The notes beneath the pieces were generated by a model that was given only the letters and a program-made list of their open reading frames with translations, searched no databases and had not been told where the DNA came from. The position numbers were made by a program, and so were the translations under genes. Shown piece after piece: positions 43,238 to 53,292 of a DNA stretch of 64,000 bases; position 1 is the stretch's first letter, and every line of letters begins with the position of its first letter. Source of the DNA: an uncultured Gammaproteobacteria bacterium (GTDB lineage Bacteria; Pseudomonadota; Gammaproteobacteria; Pseudomonadales; Pseudohongiellaceae); contig CAJXUA010000002.1 in NCBI GenBank assembly GCA_913060695.1, positions 186,001 through 250,000 of the forward strand, in the 5' to 3' direction.

Positions 43238-46200
43238 TCAGTTCAGCGCTTTCGACTCGACGATATCCTGCAAACGAGCCACCGATTTCTCAAGAGCATT
43301 CTTTGCCTCTTGATCGCTCGAAACTTTTGAAAGCACAAAATAGGCTGTGCGGGCGACTTGGCGCCAACGCGGATTGCTCGGTAGCTTATCGATAGAGAGA
43401 TAACGATTCATCGAGCGCGTGCGCAAACGACCATTGTCGATACTCACACTCCAGATACGGCTCTTCTCTGCCAATTCAATAATCGACTCTCCGGTAACTT
43501 TCTGCCAATAGTAATGACAATCCTGCATCAGCTTCACAAGGGCTTCGCGATATTGAGTATCTTCGTCTGCATCGCTCTCTAGGCTGCCGGAAAGATTCTG
43601 AATGATACGGTCAACACTCTCCAAATCTGCGAACAAATGCTTATGTTTCTGCAAGTCCTCAGGCGTAATGCGCGCCAGATACTCTCCCAAAACCTGAGTA
43701 CGCTCAACATTGCGGTTGATCTGATCGATAAGCCTCGGCAGAGACTCTTTGAGCTCATCGTCATCGCCCATCTCGAGCACTGGCATTTCGCGTTGAAACA
43801 TCAGTAGGTAGAACTCCTGATTGAGACTCAGGGGTAACACGCAGACACGAATCTTGTTCTCTACTTCTGGATCATCGTCTGGCTGTTTAATCGTGAACCC
43901 ATAATAGCTTGGCTCATCGGCTGAGGAGATGACCGCCTCATCGAATGGGAAACTGACCACTCCAGAGATACCCCCACAAATCGTCTCTAGCCTTTCGGCT
44001 AGTTTGCTCAGCGGTTCACCCTGGAAATCGTCAGCCAATAGCCGCAACAAGTCCTCTGCGGCCTTGTTGATGTAGGTGACACAACCGCCCTCATCGATCG
44101 ACACTAGAGCATCGCCGGTGACGTCCAGCATCTGCGCAAGACGCGTCTCTCGCTCACGCAGTTTCTTCTCCGTCTCTTGATATTTCTGCAGCTGCCAAGA
44201 CAAACGCTGATTCTCTTGGCGCACATCTAACAAGTGCAGCATCTCGAACTGTTTACCCACGCGCACCTTCAGCTCTTCCTTGCTGAAGGGTTTGCTAATG
44301 TAATCATTAGCACCGAGATTGAGGCCCTTAACGAGGTCTTCAACACGATTCTTTGCAGTCAAGATCACGATCGGCAATTCATCCATGCTGTATTTTTCAC
44401 GGATACGTTGGCATAACTCGAAGCCGGTCATGATGGGCATCATCAAATCCAATATGACGAGATCGGGTTTGTGTTGCTGCATCATCATCAAAGCATCGTG
44501 GCCACTCAAAGCACTGTCGATATCATAGGTGCCAGAGAGATGCTCTTTCACGATTCGCACGTTTAGAAATTCATCGTCTACTACCAGTATGCTGCGCCTC
44601 TTACCAGACAAGGTCAGCGGTACAACATCGTTAGTTGGCTCCAGTGGTCCCTCACGATTGCGGCGATCGACAATAGGCCGCGGGGTGTCTTCGTTAGCGA
44701 TTAGTCTTTGATTCGACTCTTTCACTAACTTCTTCTGCGCCGAGCTTTTACTTGCAGCAATGCGCTCTTTCTCGGTGAGCAGCGGAAGATCGAAATAGAA
44801 AGTCGAGCCCTCACCAGGATTGCTACGCAGAATAATCTCGGTGCCATGCAATTCAACTAGCTTCTGCGAAATCGCCAAGCCTAGGCCCGTGCCTCCTTCC
44901 TCGCGACTAGCCGCTGAGTCTACTTGATAGAATCGATTAAAAATGCGCGACTGCTGCTCTTTAGAGATACCAATACCAGTGTCTTTCACAATGACGCGCG
45001 CATCGATATCGACGATCTCGATTGAGACTGCTACCCAGCCACGCTGAGTAAACTTGATAGCATTAGAGACTAAGTTAAAGAGAATTTGCTGCAAGCGATC
45101 TTCGTCGCCAATTACCAATACTGGCTCAGAAGGGAAGCTCTCAGCCAATTGAATCGGTTTATCACCAATCAATGGCCTGCACATTTTGTTCACGAGTATG
45201 CAGATATTCTTTAAATCTACCGGCTTCTTATGAAGCTCTAAATGCCCATTCTTGATTGCAGAGAAATCAATAACATCGTTCACGAGATTCGCTAGGCGCT
45301 GCCCGCTGATGCGAATCATATTGAGATTCTCGAGTGCATTCTCATCAAGACTTGCAGCACTCTTCTCTAGAATGATTTCAGACAGACCGATGATACCTGT
45401 GAGAGGCGTACGCAATTCGTGAGAGACGTTGGCGATGAACTCTTCCTTAACATCGTCGGCTTTCTGCAAGGCCTCAATCTTGAGCTGATTGGCCTTAAGC
45501 ATATCGCCCTGTACGAAGCTATATTCCTTGATGAGGGAGTTGATACGATCCCCGAGCCCAAGTGTGAGGATGATGATACTTAAGGCATTTGCGTACTGAA
45601 TACTGTGGTAGCTGAGCACCGGAGGGAGATTGACCCCCATACGCTGTACAAGCTCAACTAAAACACCAATCACAAACACCGACCATGCGGCTAAGAAAAA
45701 TTGTGCGGGTCGATAGCCTTGCTTGGCCACCAGCCAAGTTGCGACGCTAAGCAAAACGACATTGATAGAAGTGAGGAGATTCATCAATACCACTAGCGCA
45801 CCGTAAGGGAGTATCAACGACAGCACGGCATAGGCTAAGGCGACATACACTGCAAAGCGCAGATACTCATCGAAGTTACGCTGGTATATTTTTAGCTCGA
45901 TAAAAGTGCGTACAAACATCAAGCCCGCGGCACTGGTTAGGCCGATGAAGGTATGTATACTCCTGTTGGCCCAATACGGGCTATCCGGCCATAGATATTG
46001 AAAAGAGAGCCCTTGGAAGGAGAACGAGAACAGCGCGCCACTGACTATAAAAAACATGAAGTGTAGGTAGCTTTTATCTTTGCTGGTGTACCAAATGAAC
46101 AGACTGTATAGGGCGACGATGACCATAAACCCGTAATAGAGCCCTATCCAGAAATACTCGCGCTGCGATTCAACTTGAAAATCCGCGAGACTCGTCAAGT

Positions 46201-46720
46201 AAATTGGAAGTTGGATCGAACCTTTACTCTGAATACGGAAGTATAGGGTCTGCGATTGCGAGGCCAAGACAGGAAAACGGAACAATAAGGAATGGTGCTT
46301 GAGATCACGCTCGGCAAATGGAAGGGTGTCACCTGCACTCTTTTCTACCCAATTGCCCTGAGCATCCTGATAGTAGAAGTCCAAACGGTCTGTACCAGGG
46401 AATTTCATCTTCACAAGCCAGGTCTGATCGCTTGTAAAATGATTCTCGACGTCGACGGATATCCAGAAAGCCGAATCGCTATATCCCAGCGTAGGAAAGC
46501 CACGGGTGTCCCACGCTTCCCCTTCGCTGGAGAGACGCTCGATAGCCTCCTCGCGAGTCCAGTTAGCGCGCTCATCTTCGATCACCACCATGGCACTGCC
46601 TGGCGCAATCTCCCCAATCCTTTCCTCCAATTCGATCGCAGCCAAACTCGCATTGGACAAGCCAGCGCAGATGACTACTAAAAGGAATACAGTGAATGTT
46701 ATAGGCTTGAAACGTGCCAT
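43238..46720 (-). CDS. 7TMR-DISM hybrid sensor histidine kinase/response regulator
   Basis: 1160 residues. Signal peptide (1-27); 7TMR-DISM extracellular sensory domain (about 35-175, typically carbohydrate-like binding); seven transmembrane helices (about 190-390); coiled coil; HisKA with His434 in VSHELRTPLTG; HATPase_c with N-box FNLVSNAIKF, DTGIGI and GGTGLGLAIS; receiver domain (about 690-805) with Asp in DLVILDLMMPIMTGFE; then a coiled coil and a PAS domain (about 840-930) and a C-terminal alpha-helical domain I do not recognise. No Hpt domain is evident. Senses an unknown extracellular cue; output partner unknown. Confidence 0.93.
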   Translation of the reverse strand: MARFKPITFTVFLLVVICAGLSNASLAAIELEERIGEIAPGSAMVVIEDERANWTREEAIERLSSEGEAWDTRGFPTLGYSDSAFWISVDVENHFTSDQTWLVKMKFPGTDRLDFYYQDAQGNWVEKSAGDTLPFAERDLKHHSLLFRFPVLASQSQTLYFRIQSKGSIQLPIYLTSLADFQVESQREYFWIGLYYGFMVIVALYSLFIWYTSKDKSYLHFMFFIVSGALFSFSFQGLSFQYLWPDSPYWANRSIHTFIGLTSAAGLMFVRTFIELKIYQRNFDEYLRFAVYVALAYAVLSLILPYGALVVLMNLLTSINVVLLSVATWLVAKQGYRPAQFFLAAWSVFVIGVLVELVQRMGVNLPPVLSYHSIQYANALSIIILTLGLGDRINSLIKEYSFVQGDMLKANQLKIEALQKADDVKEEFIANVSHELRTPLTGIIGLSEIILEKSAASLDENALENLNMIRISGQRLANLVNDVIDFSAIKNGHLELHKKPVDLKNICILVNKMCRPLIGDKPIQLAESFPSEPVLVIGDEDRLQQILFNLVSNAIKFTQRGWVAVSIEIVDIDARVIVKDTGIGISKEQQSRIFNRFYQVDSAASREEGGTGLGLAISQKLVELHGTEIILRSNPGEGSTFYFDLPLLTEKERIAASKSSAQKKLVKESNQRLIANEDTPRPIVDRRNREGPLEPTNDVVPLTLSGKRRSILVVDDEFLNVRIVKEHLSGTYDIDSALSGHDALMMMQQHKPDLVILDLMMPIMTGFELCQRIREKYSMDELPIVILTAKNRVEDLVKGLNLGANDYISKPFSKEELKVRVGKQFEMLHLLDVRQENQRLSWQLQKYQETEKKLRERETRLAQMLDVTGDALVSIDEGGCVTYINKAAEDLLRLLADDFQGEPLSKLAERLETICGGISGVVSFPFDEAVISSADEPSYYGFTIKQPDDDPEVENKIRVCVLPLSLNQEFYLLMFQREMPVLEMGDDDELKESLPRLIDQINRNVERTQVLGEYLARITPEDLQKHKHLFADLESVDRIIQNLSGSLESDADEDTQYREALVKLMQDCHYYWQKVTGESIIELAEKSRIWSVSIDNGRLRTRSMNRYLSIDKLPSNPRWRQVARTAYFVLSKVSSDQEAKNALEKSVARLQDIVESKALN

Positions 46721-47135
46721 ATTGTTATTTTGCTCGAAGACCGCCGCAAAAGGCGTGTGATATTGCGCAAAATCCCGCCTGCCTTTACAAAAGGGCCCGA
46801 GAACGCAAAGTTCAAGGGTCGATCATATAGAGTTTGATTTACTCGTTCAATGATAGTGCACGTGTGCATGAACACAGGGGCTTTTTACTCGTATTTAAAG
46901 AATATACAGGGTTATTCCTGCCTTTAAATTTTCTGGTGCCACAGAGCTAAAGCGGACATAATCTGCTTGCTGTGCTTAACACCTGTGTTTGTCCAGTAGC
47001 GAATCGAACCTCAGAGTATTGAGCACAAAGAATTGGAGCCCGCGAAGACTCGACCCCGCGACCTGCACGAGTATAATCAAAGCAAGTAACTACACTCAGC
47101 TGCACTATAAGATCAATAACAAGACGAGGTTAGAT
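46721..47135. other. Intergenic region between the hybrid kinase and CHRD gene
   Basis: This 415-bp divergent gap must hold promoters of both genes. I saw no clear -35/-10 or operator. At about 47000-47075, on the minus strand, two short stretches resemble tRNA T-arms (GGTTCGATTC and GGTCGAGTC), the second followed by GGGCTCCA, but neither folds as a T-stem and no tRNA body is present. Confidence 0.5.
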
Positions 47136-47585
47136 ATGCTCAAAACTGAATTTAGCAAACGACAATACCGCGCTTTTATTACATTCGCGCTGTTCTTCTT
47201 TAGCAGTAGCTTTGCCACAGCGGCCGACATGAACTCGCTACATGGCAGGCTCTCACCGATGCCGGTCACATCCGCAACGGTCAAAACCATTACTGGGCAG
47301 GGGCAGGTCACAGCAAAGCTAAACGGGAGCACTCTCACCATCGACGGCCATTTCGAAGGCATGAGCTCCCCCGCAACAATGGCACATATTCATTTGGGAC
47401 CCAAAGCTGTCCCGGGGCCAGTGATCCTGCGCCTAGATGTAAGCGCTGGCAACAGCGGCACTATTAGCGGCAGCCTAACACTTAGCCCAGAGCAAGTGCG
47501 CGCCCTGCATGCTGAGAGCCTCTATGTACAGATTCATAGCGAAACAAACCCCGAGGGTGAATTGCGTGGCTGGCTAACACACTAA
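47136..47585 (+). CDS. Exported CHRD domain protein
   Basis: 149 residues from the ATG at 47136, preceded by GAGG 6 bases upstream; longer in-frame versions run through non-coding-looking sequence. A signal peptide (FALFFFSSSFATAAD) leads into one CHRD domain (about 40-149): TGQGQVTAKLNG, MAHIHLGPKAVPGPVIL, LHAESLYVQIHSETNPEGELRGWL. CHRD domains are beta-barrel modules of unknown function, named after chordin. Probably co-transcribed with the PQQ dehydrogenase that starts 56 bp later. Confidence 0.88.
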   Translation: MLKTEFSKRQYRAFITFALFFFSSSFATAADMNSLHGRLSPMPVTSATVKTITGQGQVTAKLNGSTLTIDGHFEGMSSPATMAHIHLGPKAVPGPVILRLDVSAGNSGTISGSLTLSPEQVRALHAESLYVQIHSETNPEGELRGWLTH

Positions 47586-47641
47586 GCTAGGCCCGCAACC
47601 GGTAACACCTAAAATAACAACCGACAACAATAGGTATCACT

Positions 47642-49759
47642 ATGACCCGCTTCAGACCTTCACTGTCTCGTACCACTGTTCGCAGCGCCATACTCACTGC
47701 AATCCTGGCAAGCCATGGCGGCCTCGTCTCTGCCCAAGAACCCGGCCCGTTTACAGCGGTGCAAGCCGCCGCGGGCGGCGGACTTTATCAGAGCACCTGC
47801 GCGTCTTGTCACGGCGCCGATTTGCAGGGCACCCCGACGGCACCCACTCTCAGCGGCACTGGCTTCATCACGCGCTGGGGAGGCCGAAGTGCAGGCGAGT
47901 TATTCCGTTATATAAAGTCCTCTATGCCACCTGGCTCTAATTCCGCGCTACCCGATGCCACCGTTGGCAATATCGTGGCGCAGATACTCTCGGCAAATGG
48001 CGCAGTCGCCGGTACTCAGCCCCTTAGTTCCGATAGCGGCGTGCTGATCTCTGCAGCTACGGGCAGCAGTGCGGGAGGCTCTGCAGATGCACCGGCACGT
48101 CGAGCAGCAGCACCAACACCCGAGGGAGTCACGGTCGCTGGCACCGTTGAGAATTTCATCCCCCTTACCGATGCGGATATGCGCAATCCGGACCCTTCGG
48201 ACTGGCTCATGTGGCGCGGTAATTACCAGGCCCATAGCTATAGTGCGCTCGACCAAGTGAACCAAAGCAATGTCAAAGACTTGAAACTAGAGTGGGTGTG
48301 GAACATGTACGAGGGCGCCTCGGAACCCGCCCCAATCGTCTACAACGGCGTGATGTACCTCATTAATACAAGCAACATAATCCAAGCCATAGACGCCAGA
48401 ACGGGCGACCTGATTTGGGAACACCATGGCGGCTCGGAGACACAGGAGGATATGCGCAACATCGCCATTTACGGCGACAAGATTATCCATGCCACCACCG
48501 ATGCGCGACTGATGGCCCTGGATGCCCGCACAGGCGAGAAGATCTGGGAGACAGTGATCGCAGACAGCAGCAAGGGTTTCTCCAACTCCAGCGGCCCGCT
48601 CGTCGCGGACGGCAAGATCATCATGGGCCAGGCAGGTTGCGCGACTTATATCGTTGAGAACTGCTATATGACGGCGCACGACGTGAACACCGGAGAGCGA
48701 CTCTGGGAGTTCAATACCGTAGCGCACGCCGAATACCCCGGTGGCGATACCTGGGGCGGCCTAGACAACCTGTACCGCAAAGGGGGCGAGACCTGGATAA
48801 CAGGCAGCTATGACCCAGAGCTCAACTTAACCTATTGGGGTACCGCACAGGCCAAACCTTGGGTACCAGTAAGCCGCCATATGTCGATACACGATGCAGG
48901 CCTGTACACGAATTCGACGATCGCCTTGGATGTAAGCACTGGCCAACTCGCCTGGCACTTCCAACACGTACCTGGCGAAGCACTTGACCTCGATGAAGTG
49001 TTCGAACGCGTACTGGTCGATCGCGACGGGCGTAAATTGGTTTTATCAATCGGCAAATACGGAATAATGTGGAAGAACGATCGTGTTACTGGCGAGTTCC
49101 TCGGTTTCACGGAAACCGTCTTCCAGAATTCCTTCACTAACATTGACCCAGTCACGGGCGCAGTCACCTATCGAGATGACATTATCAATGCCCAGCTCGA
49201 CCAGTGGACCTCTTCCTGCCCCAGTAGTGCTGGCGGCAAGGACTGGCACTCCATGAGCTATCATGAGCCCACTGGCGTGATGGTGGCGCCTCTTAGTCAA
49301 ACCTGCCTCGAGAACGCAGCGCGTGAGGTCGAGCTCGTCCCAGGCTCTGGTGGCTTAGCGGCGAGCCGCAAGTTCTTCGAGATGCCGGGCACCGATGGTA
49401 ACGTGGGGAAACTCGGAGCATATGACGTCAGTACCATGGAAGAAATATGGAGCTATGAGCAACGCGCATCCTTCATCACTGGTGTACTCACCACCGGGGG
49501 CAACCTCGCCTTCGCTGGCGACCTCGACCGACGCTTCCGCGCCTTCGATGTCACTAACGGAGAAATCCTGTGGGAGACACGCCTTGGCACTGCTGTGCAG
49601 GGCCACCCGTTGTCCTTTAGCATAGACGGCAAGCAATATATCGCGGTAACTACAGCGAATGGCGGCACTAGCCCCCGTTCCGTGCCTGCAGTCGTGACCC
49701 CTGAGATTGTTTATCCTTCAACCGGCAATGCCGTCTATGTGTTCAGCTTAGGCGATTAG
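47642..49759 (+). CDS. PQQ-dependent quinoprotein dehydrogenase with N-terminal cytochrome c
   Basis: 705 residues, periplasmic (signal about 1-31, GGLVSAQE). A cytochrome c domain (about 40-115; heme site CASCH at 53-57, axial Met likely in SSMPPGS) precedes an eight-bladed PQQ propeller (about 180-700) with W-motif repeats such as [15 protein letters not shown] and [14 protein letters not shown]. The active-site Asp is likely Asp449 in ALDLDEVFE; Asp451 two residues on is the extra acidic residue seen in lanthanide-dependent enzymes. The usual adjacent Cys-Cys ring is absent; the two Cys ([14 protein letters not shown]) are separated. Substrate unknown; an alcohol is likely. No pqq biosynthesis genes are nearby. 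Confidence 0.9.
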   Translation: MTRFRPSLSRTTVRSAILTAILASHGGLVSAQEPGPFTAVQAAAGGGLYQSTCASCHGADLQGTPTAPTLSGTGFITRWGGRSAGELFRYIKSSMPPGSNSALPDATVGNIVAQILSANGAVAGTQPLSSDSGVLISAATGSSAGGSADAPARRAAAPTPEGVTVAGTVENFIPLTDADMRNPDPSDWLMWRGNYQAHSYSALDQVNQSNVKDLKLEWVWNMYEGASEPAPIVYNGVMYLINTSNIIQAIDARTGDLIWEHHGGSETQEDMRNIAIYGDKIIHATTDARLMALDARTGEKIWETVIADSSKGFSNSSGPLVADGKIIMGQAGCATYIVENCYMTAHDVNTGERLWEFNTVAHAEYPGGDTWGGLDNLYRKGGETWITGSYDPELNLTYWGTAQAKPWVPVSRHMSIHDAGLYTNSTIALDVSTGQLAWHFQHVPGEALDLDEVFERVLVDRDGRKLVLSIGKYGIMWKNDRVTGEFLGFTETVFQNSFTNIDPVTGAVTYRDDIINAQLDQWTSSCPSSAGGKDWHSMSYHEPTGVMVAPLSQTCLENAAREVELVPGSGGLAASRKFFEMPGTDGNVGKLGAYDVSTMEEIWSYEQRASFITGVLTTGGNLAFAGDLDRRFRAFDVTNGEILWETRLGTAVQGHPLSFSIDGKQYIAVTTANGGTSPRSVPAVVTPEIVYPSTGNAVYVFSLGD

Positions 49760-49768
49760 AGCCATTCG

Positions 49769-49812
49769 TGTAGGAGTCTATTCAGCCTAGCGTGGCTAAA
49801 TAGACTCCTACA
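49769..49812. repeat. REP-like GTAGGAG hairpin overlapping the SLC13 stop codon
   Basis: A 19-bp inverted repeat TGTAGGAGTCTATTCAGCC / GGCTAAATAGACTCCTACA with one mismatch (49769-49787 and 49794-49812) and a 6-nt loop. It sits between the convergent PQQ dehydrogenase and SLC13 genes, probably stopping transcription both ways, and its GTAG foot on the minus strand supplies the TAG stop of the permease. The foot is the same as in the REP units at 33.8 and 60.4 kb, but the stem sequence differs. Confidence 0.7.
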
Positions 49813-51580
49813 ATTCCAATTGCCAACCGAGCAACAGTATCGATACCGTTGAGACCCCAACCACTATGTTCATGGGCAAGCCCGCCCGCATGAAATCCGA
49901 GAAACGGTATCCGCCAGGACCATAGACCATCAGATTGGTTTGATAGCCGAGTGGCGTTGCAAAACTAGCAGAGGCGGCCATCATCACGGCAAACATGAAG
50001 GGTTCGGGGTTTAGACCTGCACTCGCCGTTATCGCTAACACGATGGGCACCATGATCACCGCCGCGGCATTATTGGTGATGGTCTCCGTCATCAGCGATA
50101 CCGCCGCATAAGTCAGAACCAACAATAACCACGGGCGACCACCACTGAGGCTCACTATGTTCTGGGCCAACAGCTGCGCCACCCCTGTCTTCTGCAAAGC
50201 AGCACCGAGCGCGAAGGAGGCGGCAATCGTTATCAGTACTGGCAGATCTAGGCTCTTCTCCGCCTGACTCACCGACAGACAGCCCGTCATCAACATTGCG
50301 CCGGCACCGAGCAGCGATGCGTTCAGCATGCTAATGATGTCGAGCCCCGCGCAGGTGACCAAGACCAACAGAATCAACCACGACAATAGCGCTTTCTTGT
50401 GGCGAGGCTGCACCGTGTCTAGATCGTTGACCACCAAGAAATCCTTGTTATATTTCTGTCGAGTTACGAACACGGGACGCGCCTCTAGCAATAAGGTATC
50501 GCCGGGCTTGATAATGATATTGCCGAGATTTCCGGCGATACGCTCGCCATTGCGCGCCACCGCCAAGACTATGGCGCCATAGCGGTCATGGAAACGCGAA
50601 CTGCGCACGGTCATGCCGATCGACGAGCAGGACTGTGACACCACTACCTCTACAAGGCGTCGCTCGGCACGATCTTCAGACAAGGGAGTTTTGTCAGTAT
50701 TGATCGAGGCCACGATGCCGTTGATGCGCAGTAGATCCGAGATTGCCTCGGTCTCACCAGCGAACACTAAGCGATCGCCGCCACGCAGAATCTCCTCCGA
50801 GGGGACCGCGGTAACAATGCTGTCGCGGCGATCGATCTCTACCAGATAGACTCTCTCGAGATTTCTTAGCCCTGCCTTTTCCACACTCAAACCGACCAGA
50901 GGGCCGTGCGGATCGATCGCAACCTCGAGGGTGAATTCCCGCATGTTCTCGAAGGGCTTACGCTCACGGCGGTCGGGCAGCAGGCGTGGTAGGAAGAGCA
51001 GCATGAAGACAACGCCGATAGCCGCCACGGGCAAACCAATTGGGGTGATCGCGAAGATGGAGAATCCCTCTTCACCGGTCAAAGCCTGATATTGGCCACT
51101 CACCACGAGATTGGTACTGGTTCCGATCATCGTCAGGCAGCCCCCCATGATGGCGCCGTATGACAAGGGGATCATAAGTTTGGAGGGCGCAATATTGATG
51201 CGGCGAGACCAGGCATTGATTGCAGGAATCATCGTTGCCACAACAGGGGTGTTATTGAGAAAACCGCTCAAAGGAACCACGGGGATGAACAACCGCACCA
51301 TGGCCCCGAGCACATTGCGTGGCCGGCCTAGGAGTCTATTCACCAGAAGATCGATGCCGCCGGAGGAGTGCAGGCCCGCAGCAACCACGAACATCGCCGC
51401 CACAGTGATCAAACCAGAGTTGGAAAAACCGGCTAGCGCCTCTGTGGCACTGAGCACGCCCGTAACGCTGAGAATCGTCAAAGCCCCCACCAATACTAGG
51501 TGAGGGCTTAGCCGCGTTAACATTAAAAGGAGCACTGACCCGAAAGTTACGCTCAAAGACAACCAGCCCTGCCACTCCAT
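49808..51580 (-). CDS. SLC13-family permease with TrkA-C domains
   Basis: 590 residues. Two membrane halves of the DASS/ArsB-like fold (about 5-195 and 400-590), each with the substrate/Na+ signature region (PLSGFLNNTPVVATMIPAI and TETITNNAAAVIMVPIVLAI; GTSTNLVV and GYQTNLMVYGP), flank two cytosolic TrkA-C regulatory domains (about 205-380). The family moves dicarboxylates or sulfate; SLC13-TrkA-C proteins of this layout are annotated for either. The TAG stop is part of a REP-like hairpin. A palindrome lies about 50-70 bp upstream of the start. Confidence 0.9.
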   Translation of the reverse strand: MEWQGWLSLSVTFGSVLLLMLTRLSPHLVLVGALTILSVTGVLSATEALAGFSNSGLITVAAMFVVAAGLHSSGGIDLLVNRLLGRPRNVLGAMVRLFIPVVPLSGFLNNTPVVATMIPAINAWSRRINIAPSKLMIPLSYGAIMGGCLTMIGTSTNLVVSGQYQALTGEEGFSIFAITPIGLPVAAIGVVFMLLFLPRLLPDRRERKPFENMREFTLEVAIDPHGPLVGLSVEKAGLRNLERVYLVEIDRRDSIVTAVPSEEILRGGDRLVFAGETEAISDLLRINGIVASINTDKTPLSEDRAERRLVEVVVSQSCSSIGMTVRSSRFHDRYGAIVLAVARNGERIAGNLGNIIIKPGDTLLLEARPVFVTRQKYNKDFLVVNDLDTVQPRHKKALLSWLILLVLVTCAGLDIISMLNASLLGAGAMLMTGCLSVSQAEKSLDLPVLITIAASFALGAALQKTGVAQLLAQNIVSLSGGRPWLLLVLTYAAVSLMTETITNNAAAVIMVPIVLAITASAGLNPEPFMFAVMMAASASFATPLGYQTNLMVYGPGGYRFSDFMRAGLPMNIVVGVSTVSILLLGWQLEL

Positions 51581-51628
51581 GATCGCCTCCCATGATGATC
51601 TAGATGGCAGGCATTATAGGCGAGGCTT

Positions 51629-51649
51629 TATATTCTAAAAAGGAATATA
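51629..51649. promoter_or_regulatory. Palindrome upstream of the SLC13 permease
   Basis: TATATTC and GAATATA (51629-51635 and 51643-51649) form a perfect 7-bp dyad with a 7-bp spacer, 49 bp before the SLC13 start; GGAATATA recurs at 51673-51680. The position suits an operator near the permease promoter. Regulator unknown. Confidence 0.45.
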
Positions 51650-51683
51650 TAGAGATATAGTTATTTCAATTTGGAATATAAGG

Positions 51684-52517
51684 CTATTGGGTAAGATTAC
51701 CATCTCGGTAATCTATCAAGGCCTGCTCGATCTCTTCGCGAGTGTTCATTACGAATGGGCCGTAGCTCACGATGGGCTCGCCAATTGGCTTACCTGCGAT
51801 CAGCAATACCCGCGCCGGCCCCTTGCCCTGCAAGTCGACCGAACCAGTGCGCGACAGGCGGGCCATCCGCGACTTACCGACTACGGCGTCACCTACCCCT
51901 ACCTCGCCCTCGTAGACATAGATTAGAACCGTATTCCCATCGGGCACATCGAAGCTCTCTCGATACTGCGCATCTTTAATGTCGATATCGAGATACACCG
52001 GCTCGGTCACCTCGCGCTGTACTCGGCCTTGCAGCCCTGTAAGCGCACCGGCGATTGCCTTGATCGTTGCACCCTCGCGCTCAAGAACGGGAATCTCTTG
52101 GGCCGCGATGTCCTGATAGGAAGCCTTCTGCATCTTGTCCTTGCCAGCCAAGTTCAGCCATAGCTGAAAACCGCGCATATGGCCCTCTTTCTGCTGCGGC
52201 ATCTCGGAATGGATTATCCCTGCGCCGGCTGTCATCCATTGCACATCGCCGTTTTTCAACTCCCCTACATTGCCCATGTGATCCTTATGTTGCATATGCC
52301 CGTCGAGCATATAGGTCACCGTCTCAAAACCGCGATGTGGATGGGAAGGGAAGCCACCGATATAGTCGCTGGCGTCCTCAGAACCGAATTCGTCCAACAT
52401 CAGGAAGGGGTCGAAGCGGCTCAACTCCCCACCGCCGAATACTCGTTTCAGACGCACGCCGTCACCATCGGAGCTTGCTCTGGCAACGAGTAACTCTTCG
52501 ATCTGGCGCGTTTTCAT
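51684..52517 (-). CDS. Pirin family protein (copy 2)
   Basis: 277 residues. Pirin_N with metal histidines in FPSHPHRGFETVTYMLDG and AGAGIIHSEMP, and Pirin_C with GPFVMNTREEIEQALIDYRDG, the hallmark C-terminal segment of the YhhW/PirA type. Its start overlaps the azoR stop by 4 bp, so azoR and pirin are translationally coupled, a pairing consistent with quinone/flavonoid or redox metabolism. A divergent LysR gene next to azoR is the likely regulator. Confidence 0.93.
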   Translation of the reverse strand: MKTRQIEELLVARASSDGDGVRLKRVFGGGELSRFDPFLMLDEFGSEDASDYIGGFPSHPHRGFETVTYMLDGHMQHKDHMGNVGELKNGDVQWMTAGAGIIHSEMPQQKEGHMRGFQLWLNLAGKDKMQKASYQDIAAQEIPVLEREGATIKAIAGALTGLQGRVQREVTEPVYLDIDIKDAQYRESFDVPDGNTVLIYVYEGEVGVGDAVVGKSRMARLSRTGSVDLQGKGPARVLLIAGKPIGEPIVSYGPFVMNTREEIEQALIDYRDGNLTQ

Positions 52518-53152
52518 ACGGCGGCTCCAATGGCGTTATTTGAGTTCAGATTCTGAATCTGCTTATGGGCTTTGTGCAAACCCTCCTTGCGTGGTTCCTC
52601 TCCCATATTGAGCCCGTCGGCGACGATGAACTCTACGTCCTTCATGCCGAGGAAGCCGAGGAAAGTACGAAAATAAGGCCTTAGGAAATCCGTTACGCCC
52701 TCTGCGTGTTGTCCGCCACTACTGAGCACGACGTAGACCTTCTTGTCACTCAACAAGCCTACAGGTCCAGTGTCGGTGTAGCGGAAGGTGACTCCCGCAC
52801 GGGCAATATGATCGGTCCATGACTTAAGTGCCGCGGGCAGCATGAAGTTATACATCGGTACTCCGATCACAATTGTGTCGGCGGCTTGCACCTCGGCAAT
52901 CAAGGCGTCTGAATACGCAACCTTCTCTGCCTGATCTTCGCTGCGCTCATCGGGTGGCGTGGACAAGGCTTGTAACCAGGCATTGTCGAAGTAGGGCACT
53001 GGGTCTGTGGAGAAGTCCCGCACTAGGAGCTCCAACCTCGCATCGTCGTCGCGCAGACGAGTTAGTACGACGTCGCCCAATTGGCTAGACACACCCTGAT
53101 TCTCTTGCGTGTCGAAAATGCTGGTCTTTAGCTGTAGTACTTTGCTCATCAT
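52514..53152 (-). CDS. azoR: FMN-dependent NADH-azoreductase/quinone reductase AzoR
   Basis: 212 residues of the flavodoxin-like AzoR family: MSKVLQLKTSIF start, then VIGVPMYNFMLPAALKSWTDHIARAGVTF and YVVLSSGGQHAEG, the FMN-binding loops. It reduces azo dyes in vitro and quinones two electrons at a time, protecting against thiol stress. Two adjacent ATGs (53152, 53149) are possible; GAGGAAG upstream suits the second slightly better. Operon with pirin copy 2; divergent LysR 140 bp away. Confidence 0.93.
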   Translation of the reverse strand: MMSKVLQLKTSIFDTQENQGVSSQLGDVVLTRLRDDDARLELLVRDFSTDPVPYFDNAWLQALSTPPDERSEDQAEKVAYSDALIAEVQAADTIVIGVPMYNFMLPAALKSWTDHIARAGVTFRYTDTGPVGLLSDKKVYVVLSSGGQHAEGVTDFLRPYFRTFLGFLGMKDVEFIVADGLNMGEEPRKEGLHKAHKQIQNLNSNNAIGAAV

Positions 53153-53292
53153 GACTTCCTCGTTAACCGGCAGTGCGCAATATGCGGCCGCTCGGAATGA
53201 ATTAGATTGAGAGCAATAATAAACCTTGTTTTTAGATGTTTTTATGCAATTATTGGCGCTTATAGATCAGTTTATTAGATATATAGGGTGAT

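Noticed and set aside
47000-47080. Two T-arm-like stretches (GGTTCGATTC, GGTCGAGTC) on the minus strand suggesting a tRNA gene or attachment site
   Set aside because: The flanking bases do not pair into a T-stem, and no acceptor, D or anticodon arm fits; at best a decayed tRNA tail.
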